Source: Candidatus Geothermincola primus (GTDB taxonomy: Bacteria > Actinomycetota > Geothermincolia > Geothermincolales > Geothermincolaceae). Taken from it: a stretch of DNA of 36,788 nt. The stretch is taken from NCBI GenBank assembly GCA_015711725.1, contig JACVIX010000014.1, positions 1 to 36,788 on the forward strand. The letters are read 5' to 3'. The first letter of the stretch is position 1. Each line of letters starts with the position of its first letter. Made by a program: the position numbers and the translations under genes. A model generated the notes under the pieces. It had not been told where the DNA came from and did no database searches. It saw only the letters and a list, made by a program, of their open reading frames with translations. Positions 25,463 through 32,813 of this stretch are shown one piece after another.

Positions 25463-25606
25463 TCAATAACGTCTCTTGTAATCAGCGCAGGATGTGGCAT
25501 TGGGCCTTTGAGGGTTAGCGCATGCCCCTGGATAATCGAACATGCAACTATCGCAGAGGAACTTCTTCCCTCTAAAAATTTCTTTTATCCTTACCCAGAT
25601 AGACAT
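25463..25606 (-). CDS. Small Cys-rich protein (47 residues)
   Basis: This short protein has a basic helix-like start (IWVRIKEIFRGKKF) and a compact cysteine end: CDSCMFDYPGACANPQRPNATSC, with Cys at CxxC, then two more, and DYKRRY. Four cysteines in this spacing suggest a small metal-binding (zinc or iron) fold. I recall similar CxxCxYxxxxxCxxPxRPNATxCxxY proteins but cannot name a family. The ATG at 25606 is chosen because TATACT lies exactly six bases before it and TTGATT 18 bases further upstream: a leaderless promoter. A longer frame with an upstream start has no support. Confidence 0.6.
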   Translation of the reverse strand: MSIWVRIKEIFRGKKFLCDSCMFDYPGACANPQRPNATSCADYKRRY

Positions 25607-25612
25607 AATGCA

Positions 25613-25642
25613 AGTATAGTTTCGGGAATGGCCAAGAATCAA
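25613..25642 (-). promoter_or_regulatory. Leaderless promoter of the Cys-rich protein
   Basis: On the minus strand TTGATT (25637-25642), an 18-base spacer and TATACT (25613-25618) are followed after six bases by the ATG at 25606. The predicted transcript starts on the A of the ATG. Confidence 0.5.
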
Positions 25643-25754
25643 TGGGAATAGCCAATCCACCCTGACGAATAAATCTCCGCGAGGCGTTGACAATATTACA
25701 AAATCTTAGGCCAAAGCCGATTTTAACCCACCGGGAAAACTGTACTACCAGGAC

Positions 25755-26396
25755 CTATACTACCAGACCTCTGCGAAGAGCTGACGCCACCGCCTCGGTT
25801 CGATCTTTTACCCCCAATTTCTCGAAGATATGGGCTATATGGGTTTTCACCGTCTGGGTGCTTATATAGAGCTTGCTGGCAATCTCCTTGTTGGTGAACC
25901 CATCTGCCAGCAATTGCAGAACTTCCAACTCTCGATCGCTCAAACCATAGGTCTCCCGTTGGCTCTTTGCCATATGGCTGTATTCTTTTATCAGGTGAGC
26001 CTGAGCTTTGGGATGCAGAGACGCGTCTCCCCGATGAACTTCGCGAATAGCCCTGGTTAATTCATCAATGCTGGTGTTCTTGAGAACGTATCCCGTTGCT
26101 CCCGCCTTGATTGCCTCATATACATAGCCCTCTTGGTCCAACATGGTCAGCATGATTACTTTTACATCAGGAAGCTTATCTCTAATCATGCGGGTAGCCA
26201 CTATTCCATTCGTTCCCGGCATGCTGATATCCATGAGGATAACGTCTGGCGATATATCCTTGGCTTTATGGAAAGCCTCATCCCCACTGGAAGCTTCCCC
26301 CACCACCTCGATATCCGCCTGTAGGGATAGTATGTTCTGTAGCGCCTCCCTCACAAGCTTATGATCATCAACTACCATAACTCTGATGGCTGCCAA
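25755..26396 (-). CDS. NarL/LuxR-type response regulator
   Basis: This 213-residue regulator has an N-terminal receiver domain (phospho-acceptor Asp56 in VILMDISMPG, conserved Lys106, acidic pair DD in VVDDH) and a LuxR-type HTH domain at about 150-213 (LSDRELEVLQLLADGFTNKEIA, then STQTVKTHIAHIFEKL). It is the likely partner of the histidine kinase whose gene ends 15 bases upstream on the same strand. The start is TTG at 26396, with AGGAGG seven bases before it. The regulated genes are unknown. Confidence 0.93.
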   Translation of the reverse strand: MAAIRVMVVDDHKLVREALQNILSLQADIEVVGEASSGDEAFHKAKDISPDVILMDISMPGTNGIVATRMIRDKLPDVKVIMLTMLDQEGYVYEAIKAGATGYVLKNTSIDELTRAIREVHRGDASLHPKAQAHLIKEYSHMAKSQRETYGLSDRELEVLQLLADGFTNKEIASKLYISTQTVKTHIAHIFEKLGVKDRTEAVASALRRGLVV

Positions 26397-26411
26397 TCCT
26401 CTGCCTCCTCG

Positions 26412-28034
26412 CTACCTCTTTATAATGTTCTCTAGAGGTATTGAAATGAAGATTTGAGTCCCTTCCCCGGGTTCCGAATCGATGGTCATCTCCCCTCCAA
26501 AGAATTCAACCCGCTCCTGCATCCCCAAAAGCCCATAACATTTAGATAGATCTCTATCCGGAGACTTAACTAAAAAGCCTTTCCCATCGTCCTGAATGGT
26601 CAATTTCAGCAGTCCGTCCTCCGCTCGCAATCCTATAAGTCCCAGGCGACAGCCCGAATGTTTAGCCATATTGCTCAATCCTTCCTGGAAGATACGATAG
26701 ATGGCGTTTTCCGCTTCCGGCTTCAGCGGTGGGAGGGAGTTCTCCATCTGTAAATCGATGGCAAAAGGTAGGTTGGGTTCTAAGGATTTCACATAAAGCT
26801 CCAACGATTTGAAAAGGCCCAGATCGTCCAGCATAGCCGGACGTAGCCCTCCCACGATCCTCCTCGTCTCGTTAATGGAAGAATCAATAATTCTGCGCAC
26901 CTCCTCCATGGCCATAAATACCCCTTGGGGTATATCTTGAAGGCTGGCTATGGCGTACTGTTGCAGGTAAAGGGCGCTTACCAGATCCTGGATGATTCCA
27001 TCATGTAATTCCGTGGCCAACCTTCTTCTTTCCTGTTCTTGGGCGGTGACCACGCGATGCAGTAGCTCTTTGTGGACTTCTTCATCACGCCTCAAGCTCT
27101 CGTACAGGCGGGCATTTTCGATAGCTATTGCCGCCTCGTTACAGAGCGCTTTTAATAGGTCCGCCTCCTCGGAATTGAGAAACATGGAAGTATTCTTGGT
27201 CAAAGTGAGCACCCCTATGAAATCATCCCTTGCCACCAGAGGGAAAATATAGATGCTCTTCTGCCGGGACAATGGCTCAGTGGCTTCATTGGCAAAAATC
27301 GAAGTGTCTTCGATTTTTACATATTCATTCCTCTTCATAAGCCTGTCGACGTTTTCGGGTCCAAGCAGCTCCAGAGGATACTCAAAAAGGGCTCCCTCCG
27401 TCTCTGAAACAAAGACATGACTCTTCGCCGCGGAGTGGCGCAGAATTCTCTTCTCCGCATCCAACAGGCTTATCCCACACAAACTGAGGTCGAAGAGGAG
27501 TAGAATTTTTTCCACAATGATATCCAGAACCTCCTGAAGGTCCAACGTGGAGATAATAGCCTTGGTGACATCGTAGATGGTAGCCAGCTGCAGTTTCCTG
27601 ACCAACTCCAATCGTTGAAGCATCTGCCTCTCCCTCTCCTGAGGCTGAAGAATCTTTTCCACGATGGCGCCCAGACTCTTGAGATCAAAAGGTTTGGTGA
27701 TGTAGTCGATGGCGCCCCCGCTATAACCCCTCAACTTATCCGCGTCCCCGGTGCGCGCAGTGATCACCACCACGGGGATGTCCCTGGTAGTTTGGCATTC
27801 CTTCAGGTGATAAAGTACCTCCCAGCCATCCATGCGGGGCATCATTATATCCAGGAAAATAACGTCTGGGGTTTCTTCCTTGGCTTTCTGTAAAGCCTCA
27901 AAGCCGTCATAGGCTGGAATTACCTGATAACCATAGGATTTCAGTTTCATGGACATAATGTGAACCACATCGGGTTCATCATCGGCTATCAAAACTTTTG
28001 CCTCTCTCTTGTCAGCGTTTTGCCTCTCTACCAT
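26412..28034 (-). CDS. Soluble REC-GAF-HisKA_3 histidine kinase
   Basis: This protein of about 540 residues has an N-terminal receiver domain (about 13-130, Asp62 in LDIMMPRMDGWE, Lys114), a GAF domain (about 155-310), a HisKA_3 dimerisation helix pair with His344 in ATELHDGIIQDL, and a HATPase_c domain (about 410-540, N-box NMAKHSG, G-box GDGKGF-like DDGKGF). No membrane helix or signal is seen, so it acts in the cytoplasm and senses an internal signal or a phosphoryl input through the receiver. The ATG at 28034 starts close to the receiver domain; a TTG/ATG at 28094/28091 would add a basic extension. No ribosome binding site decides it. It is followed at once by the NarL-type regulator. Confidence 0.88.
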   Translation of the reverse strand: MVERQNADKREAKVLIADDEPDVVHIMSMKLKSYGYQVIPAYDGFEALQKAKEETPDVIFLDIMMPRMDGWEVLYHLKECQTTRDIPVVVITARTGDADKLRGYSGGAIDYITKPFDLKSLGAIVEKILQPQERERQMLQRLELVRKLQLATIYDVTKAIISTLDLQEVLDIIVEKILLLFDLSLCGISLLDAEKRILRHSAAKSHVFVSETEGALFEYPLELLGPENVDRLMKRNEYVKIEDTSIFANEATEPLSRQKSIYIFPLVARDDFIGVLTLTKNTSMFLNSEEADLLKALCNEAAIAIENARLYESLRRDEEVHKELLHRVVTAQEQERRRLATELHDGIIQDLVSALYLQQYAIASLQDIPQGVFMAMEEVRRIIDSSINETRRIVGGLRPAMLDDLGLFKSLELYVKSLEPNLPFAIDLQMENSLPPLKPEAENAIYRIFQEGLSNMAKHSGCRLGLIGLRAEDGLLKLTIQDDGKGFLVKSPDRDLSKCYGLLGMQERVEFFGGEMTIDSEPGEGTQIFISIPLENIIKR

Positions 28035-28421
28035 TTCTTTATACTTAATTCTCCGGATTCCAGCCTTACCTAATGGTTTGGGCGGTCTCATCAATGAAAC
28101 GCGATTACATCATTATATTCGGCAAAAGAGGGGAAAAATAAAGCCGGCTGTTTGATGTCTAATTGAACCGTCCAAATATCTCTGCCTCAACCCCGCTTTC
28201 CTGAATTAAACTGAAGGCACGAGTCGACTCTTCGAGATAGCTAACCATTGCTTATGATAATCTTCGCTCATAAACTCCATAATTAATCAAAAAGTGAGAT
28301 GGATGGCGAGTTGAAATATTATGAAGCGATGATCTTCAACATCCTAATTGAGCGAAAGACCGCCCTTTCCTTTCATGGTAGAATGGTCTCAAACGGATCC
28401 TGCGGTGGAGGAGGTAATCAC
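28035..28421. other. Gene-free intergenic stretch
   Basis: The stretch separates divergent genes. A TATAAT on the minus strand at 28112-28117 may serve the kinase gene, with no clear -35 box. The right end carries GGAGGAGGT, the strong ribosome binding site of the next gene. Confidence 0.4.
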
Positions 28422-29075
28422 ATGTCTTACGCCAATATAAACGAAATATGGATTAGGTACCTGGAAACCCGTTGCCAGACCGCCATTAAAGCCTTGTCCA
28501 AAAAAGGTTATGACGCCAGATTCGCGGCCAACCGCGATAAGGCGGTGGAAAATATTCTCAACATCATACCAGCGAACGCCGAGGTTGGGTGTGGTGGCTC
28601 GGTTACCGTGCGTCAATTGGGAATACTGGATCGGCTTCGGGAGCGGGGAAATCAGGTATGGGCTCACGAGCCCCAGATGAGCTTCGAGGAAGCTCTTGAG
28701 GTAAGAAGAAAGGCTATACACAGCCAATTTTATCTCTCGTCCAGCAACGCCATAACTCTCAAAGGGGAGTTAGTAAACACCGATGGCTTCGGCAATCGAG
28801 TGTCAGCCATGATCTTCGGCCCTCCCACGGTAATCGTGGTGGCGGGAGCCAACAAGCTAGTGGCCGACCTAGATCAAGCTTTCCAGCGCATCCGGAGCGT
28901 GGCGGCGCCAGCCAACGCCATCCGTTATAATCTGGACCTACCCTGCGTGAAGAAGGGAGAATGCGGCGACTGCAACTCCCCTTTAAGCATCTGCTGTATC
29001 ACTTCTATATTGCACCGCAAGCCCATGCTCACTGATTTCAAGGTAATATTGATTCCCGAAGAATTGGGGTTTTAG
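28422..29075 (+). CDS. LUD-domain protein (LutC/YkgG-like family)
   Basis: This 217-residue protein belongs to the LUD (DUF162) family that includes LutC. The family core is visible: AEVGCGGSVTVRQLGILDRL, then SSSNAITLKGELVNTDGFGNRVSAMIFGP and VVAGANKLV. The C-terminus has Cys175, Cys181, Cys184, Cys191 and Cys192 in CVKKGECGDC and ICC, found in stand-alone LUD proteins of anaerobes and perhaps binding a metal. LutC-type proteins work in lactate use, but no lutA or lutB lies here, so its job is unclear. The ATG at 28422 is fixed by GGAGGAGGT just upstream. Confidence 0.85.
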   Translation: MSYANINEIWIRYLETRCQTAIKALSKKGYDARFAANRDKAVENILNIIPANAEVGCGGSVTVRQLGILDRLRERGNQVWAHEPQMSFEEALEVRRKAIHSQFYLSSSNAITLKGELVNTDGFGNRVSAMIFGPPTVIVVAGANKLVADLDQAFQRIRSVAAPANAIRYNLDLPCVKKGECGDCNSPLSICCITSILHRKPMLTDFKVILIPEELGF

Positions 29076-29631
29076 CCCAAGTCCCATATAAAACCGTGAA
29101 ATTTATTTCTCCACCTTTTTAGGTATTTAGGACAGAACTAGGCTCCTCCCTAAAACCCCTCCTGAAAAAAGACATACATATAGCGCCAATCGCCCAATCA
29201 CGAAACAGGGAATTGGCCCATAAGACGATTGTGTTTCTCACCAGAGGGGTAATGATGCCGGCTAGCATAGGGGGCTTTTTCGCCATTCTTATACTAGTCG
29301 TTTGAAAATTAGAAGTTAAAAATTTTTGATTGAAGTGATAGCGAAATTCCCAAATATACCCATAAGTTGGTAACAGTGATTAGCGATAGGAAATTTTTAC
29401 TGAAAACCTAAGAATCAACAAAGCTTTGACCCGTTAATGACCTTTTGCGCAACGATCCCCCACGTCTTGCTTATCCTCGAGATTTTTCTTGCCAGTCCAG
29501 CCTAATATAAGCAGCCGATAATTTATTCTTGGTTGCCTGGGGACAAGTTTGTTCAATCTATTCTGGTCGGACGGCTAATATATAAACTCAATTTATTCTG
29601 GGGAATAAGGGTATAAATAAGCTCGCCAATC
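29076..29631. other. Gene-free stretch of about 550 bp with a short repeat
   Basis: No coding frame of interest is seen. The right end holds three repeat units with a 35-base period (see next entry). A C-rich block TAAAACCCCTCCTG at about 29151-29164 lies near the left end. Confidence 0.45.
29520..29601. repeat. Three short repeats with a 35-base period
   Basis: AATTTATTCTTGG (29520), AATCTATTCTGG (29555) and AATTTATTCTGG (29590) start exactly 35 bases apart. The sequence between them has diverged, though units 2 and 3 both end in TATAAA...CTC. It lies just downstream of the HPS-RraA gene on the minus strand. Confidence 0.65.
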
Positions 29632-30930
29632 TCACCTGGTCTTCTCCCATTTTTCCAGGTAAGCGACTTGGGAGAGTGTGGATCCCTCCTCTATCTCCGC
29701 CCTCAGACGATTCTCTTTCTCCAGCACGTCCATAGCTCGATTGGCCATCTCTACCACTTTGTCGCGAGGAATGACAATCACCCCATCATCGTCCCCCACA
29801 ATCCAGTCGCCGGGGAAAACCTTCCTTCCCCCACAAGTTATGGGTACATTGATTTCGCCGAATCCCTTGGGTTCTCCCGCAGTGGGAGTGATCAGCCGGG
29901 AGAAGGCAGGAAACTGAAGGCGCCTGATCTCCACGGTATCGCGGATGGCGCCATCGATAACCACCCCGCTTATTTTTCTCTGAAGACAGCTATGAGTTGC
30001 CAATTCCCCCCAAAGAGCCGGGCCTACTCCTCCCGCGTCGATCACGATCACCTCCCCTTCCCTGGCAACATCTATGGCTTCCACCGGTTTGGACCAGTCG
30101 CCAGGATAAGCCCGCACAGTGACCGCTGGTCCCACCATCTTTAGGCCAAAGCTTATGGGAAGGATACCCTCCATCTCTCCACTACGGTGCATGGCGTCGG
30201 AGATATTGGGTGTGGAAACCTGCATGAGGATTTCCCTCACGTTCTCCAGGTTTACTCGTTTGTAAAGGTCGGTTTTGATCTCCACTCCGGTGAGCATGGC
30301 TTTCTTTATCTCTCGAGCCGCCTGGCGGGCGTCCTTGCTCTTGATAATGGCGCCCCCCACAATCACGATGCTTGCCCCGAACTTCACCGCTTTGGCCGCA
30401 GTCTCCGAATTGATGCCGCCAGCTACTGCCACTGGGATGTTTACTGAATTGGCCACGACTTTTAATCTCTCGAAAGGGTCCCCACCATGCATCTGCACGT
30501 CTATGGCAGTGTGAACAGCGATATAATGGGCGCCCGCAAGCTCCGCCGCTCGAGCTCTCTCCGCTGGGTCTCGTACCTCGATGAGGTCTACGATGATCTC
30601 CGCCCCATAATTATTCGCTGCCTCCACACATTCCTTTACAGTCGCGTCGGAAGCCGCTCCCAGCACATCGATGATATTAGCCCCTGCCTTAGCCGCAGCC
30701 TCCACCTCGGCGCGCCCAGCGTCCATGGTCTTCATGTCCGCGACGATCACTCGGTTGGGGAAGCGCCGCTTCAATTCCCTCACGGCGTTAAGGCCCTCGC
30801 TTTTGATCAGAGGGGTTCCCGCTTCGATCCAGTCGGCTCCACCCTCCACGGCCTCTTCCGCCACTTTAATGGCGCGCTCCAGGTCAACGAAATCCAAAGC
30901 CACTTGCAGGATAGGTCCGTCTATTCTCAT
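29632..30930 (-). CDS. Hexulose-6-phosphate synthase / RraA-like fusion protein
   Basis: This 432-residue protein fuses two known domains. Residues 1-215 form an HPS-type OMP decarboxylase-fold barrel with QVALDFVDL at the start and the diagnostic DMKTMDAG at 65-72, as in hexulose-6-phosphate synthase, which condenses formaldehyde and ribulose-5-phosphate or runs in reverse to make ribulose-5-phosphate. Residues 220-430 form an RraA-like domain with GELAT at 308-312, VIDGAIRD at 324-331 and GDWIVGDDDGVIVIP at 374-388. RraA proteins include aldolases and RNase E inhibitors; the Arg-Asp motif is kept. Similar fusions are annotated in archaea as HPS/ribonuclease regulator. No partner isomerase (PHI) gene is in this window. 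The ATG is immediately preceded by a leaderless-type -10 box. Confidence 0.88.
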   Translation of the reverse strand: MRIDGPILQVALDFVDLERAIKVAEEAVEGGADWIEAGTPLIKSEGLNAVRELKRRFPNRVIVADMKTMDAGRAEVEAAAKAGANIIDVLGAASDATVKECVEAANNYGAEIIVDLIEVRDPAERARAAELAGAHYIAVHTAIDVQMHGGDPFERLKVVANSVNIPVAVAGGINSETAAKAVKFGASIVIVGGAIIKSKDARQAAREIKKAMLTGVEIKTDLYKRVNLENVREILMQVSTPNISDAMHRSGEMEGILPISFGLKMVGPAVTVRAYPGDWSKPVEAIDVAREGEVIVIDAGGVGPALWGELATHSCLQRKISGVVIDGAIRDTVEIRRLQFPAFSRLITPTAGEPKGFGEINVPITCGGRKVFPGDWIVGDDDGVIVIPRDKVVEMANRAMDVLEKENRLRAEIEEGSTLSQVAYLEKWEKTR

Positions 30931-30936
30931 GGGAAG

Positions 30937-30942
30937 ATTATA
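30937..30942 (-). promoter_or_regulatory. -10 box of a leaderless promoter (HPS-RraA gene)
   Basis: TATAAT on the minus strand ends six bases before the ATG, so the transcript would begin on the A of the start codon. There is no ribosome binding site and no obvious -35 box. Confidence 0.5.
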
Positions 30943-31324
30943 ACATTGTATATCGCATATTCGATACGTTTGCCTGGCTGAAATTATAGACGATAATATG
31001 GACGATAAATGGGGCGGTTGATGAATTTATCCGTTTGGAATCAAAAGAGGAATTAGCCTTTAATATCGAGTTAATTAAATGAAGCACATCCTAGGATCTC
31101 ATATATCTTTCCTTAAGAACATCTACAGGTAGCGATTCAAGCATTATGCATTTTTACGATAAAGCCTCTTATGTTATCAGAAGCTGAAAGCCTCCACTTA
31201 TTTTCACCTTTTTATCGTCATGAGACAATATATTTATCAGTCATATCCCCCATAGTTTTTTACGACATGTAATAAAATTTAATAGACTTAATAATTCATG
31301 TTTTTATCGCCCAAACGTTTTCAA
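30943..31324. other. Gene-free intergenic stretch
   Basis: Mostly A+T-rich, with no repeat, RNA fold or coding frame that I could support. It separates two minus-strand genes, the first of which probably has its own leaderless promoter. Confidence 0.4.
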
Positions 31325-32395
31325 CTAGCCACTTCTCACGCTCACAGTGAGGTCCCCATTATCTTTAAGTTCCCATTCTCTGACGGTGTCCTCTTTTCTT
31401 GTAATCAATTCATAGAGACCTTGTAACGTTCCCACCATCAACAGGTGGATACAGGAGTTCTCAATGGTCACGGTGGCATGTTGTTCATCAATTTCCATCT
31501 GGGTGAGCATGCCCAGTCCCCTAATCGCCATCATGCGTTTGAAGCCCTCAGGGGTTATCTCCTGCCAATCCTTCCTGGACATGGTCTCTCTAACGAAACG
31601 GCGCTGCGCCTCGATGACCGCGTCCGGAATGGTCTCGCCCAGTTCCGACTCTAGTTCCTTAAAGACTGCCTCCAGTCCTACATTCCCATAAAGGGCCATT
31701 CTCCTTCCCGTCTCCGGATCGGTGATAATGCCATCCTGGAGGTTCCAGCGAAAACTCGCTACTTCCTTGGGAATTCCACATGCTGGGCACCTCTCCATAG
31801 AGATACTTCCCGGCTTGAGTAGATAGCGCTTTACATGTAACCTCTCTCGGAGTTCCGGAGGATGAACGCCTATCCGGACGACAATCTTGTATGTATCCTC
31901 GCTAACCTTCTCGCTCTCTACCGTGCACTCCCTTCCAGTGGCCGCCTCCATTCCGCCCAAATTGTCCCCTTGGAAAAAAAGGAAGGAGTAAGGATTGCGC
32001 ACGGTAATGACCATGTAGTCTTCACTCCCAAAACGCCTGTATATCTCCTCCACCCGCACGTCTCCGTAACCGTATGCCTTAGCTATATTGGCCATCCTTT
32101 TGGCTATAGTCGCTGGTCTCGCCAAGTAAATCGCCTTTCTCACAACAGCTGGAATCATCTTCTCTAAATATTCTTTGGTGAGCCTGCTCTTGCACTCCAC
32201 CACTATACGCCCGATGGGCAAGCCGATGATCTCCTCGATACCTGTGAATAAACGGTCCAAGTTATCCGACTCGTAAAAGATCATACGGTGTTCAGGATCC
32301 TTGGTCTCGTAGATCACTCCATTGTTATCCCAGGTTTGCCCATTGCTTACCAGCAACGGTACCCCACAAACTTTACAAACTTTTATCCTACTCAT
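31325..32395 (-). CDS. Unrecognised protein of two repeated Cys-motif modules
   Basis: This 356-residue protein is a tandem duplication. Module 1 begins with CKVCGVP (Cys7, Cys10), module 2 with CPACGIP (Cys203, Cys206). In both, a Trp 12-14 residues after the second Cys (W22, W217) is followed by a short strand with a G-I/V-I core, then a helix of the LxxLF/VF..LE type, a G/PxxRI or PDAVIE strand, and later a segment with KRM..I, a VTxxN strand and a G...E/L...TxR turn (residues 99-175 and 286-356). The last part faintly recalls V4R-type sensor domains. The two Cys pairs could bind one zinc or iron each. No membrane segment is seen. The ATG follows AGGAGAGAG. I cannot assign a function. Confidence 0.7.
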   Translation of the reverse strand: MSRIKVCKVCGVPLLVSNGQTWDNNGVIYETKDPEHRMIFYESDNLDRLFTGIEEIIGLPIGRIVVECKSRLTKEYLEKMIPAVVRKAIYLARPATIAKRMANIAKAYGYGDVRVEEIYRRFGSEDYMVITVRNPYSFLFFQGDNLGGMEAATGRECTVESEKVSEDTYKIVVRIGVHPPELRERLHVKRYLLKPGSISMERCPACGIPKEVASFRWNLQDGIITDPETGRRMALYGNVGLEAVFKELESELGETIPDAVIEAQRRFVRETMSRKDWQEITPEGFKRMMAIRGLGMLTQMEIDEQHATVTIENSCIHLLMVGTLQGLYELITRKEDTVREWELKDNGDLTVSVRSG

Positions 32396-32684
32396 ATGCT
32401 TCTCTCTCCTATCGCCCTAATACATAAATCAATTACCAACGACTATAACAAGAATGGCCTATCCCTTACATTTCTCCGCCATAAAATTTACGTATATAAA
32501 TATCGGCTGTAATTGAACTTTCAATAACTATTTTGTATACTTCACCAATATATTCTTTCCAGGAAATTTAAACACGTCCTTCTAAATATATTCATTCTAC
32601 TCAACTTTTAACGGACCCAATATTCGCCGTAATCAGCCCACCCGCTAGACAACACCTGTGTTTCGTCAATTATTGGTTCTGCCC
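32396..32684. other. Gene-free intergenic stretch
   Basis: The left part holds the start region of the minus-strand gene; the rest is A+T-rich with no feature I can support. I looked for a T-box leader before hom and did not find its conserved core. Confidence 0.4.
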
Positions 32685-32742
32685 ATCTGTAACCACTCTA
32701 AATAGACCGGTAACAGATCATTCTAGAGACAATCCTGTCTCT
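32685..32742. promoter_or_regulatory. Two inverted repeats upstream of the hom promoter
   Basis: ATCTGTAACC (32685-32694) and GGTAACAGAT (32709-32718) form a 10-base inverted repeat with one mismatch and a 14-base gap. AGAGACA (32725-32731) and TGTCTCT (32736-32742) form a perfect 7-base hairpin with a 4-base loop, touching the -35 box of the next entry. They may be regulator sites. Confidence 0.5.
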
Positions 32743-32770
32743 GACAATAGCTTAAGAAAGCTGATAGAAT
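32741..32770 (+). promoter_or_regulatory. Probable promoter of the threonine genes
   Basis: CTGACA (32741-32746), an 18-base spacer and TAGAAT (32765-32770) form a plausible promoter 44 bases before the hom start. The spacer holds AGCTT-AAGA-AAGCT, another short inverted repeat. Confidence 0.45.
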
Positions 32771-32813
32771 AATGTTCGTGATTTAAGCATGAATCTATGA
32801 GGTGAAAGAGAAA

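Noticed and set aside
29520-29601. CRISPR-like array
   Set aside because: Only three short (about 12-base) imperfect units, no 28-37 bp repeats and no cas genes.
32396-32813. T-box or other amino-acid riboswitch before hom
   Set aside because: No T-box core sequence and no fold with an intrinsic terminator were seen.
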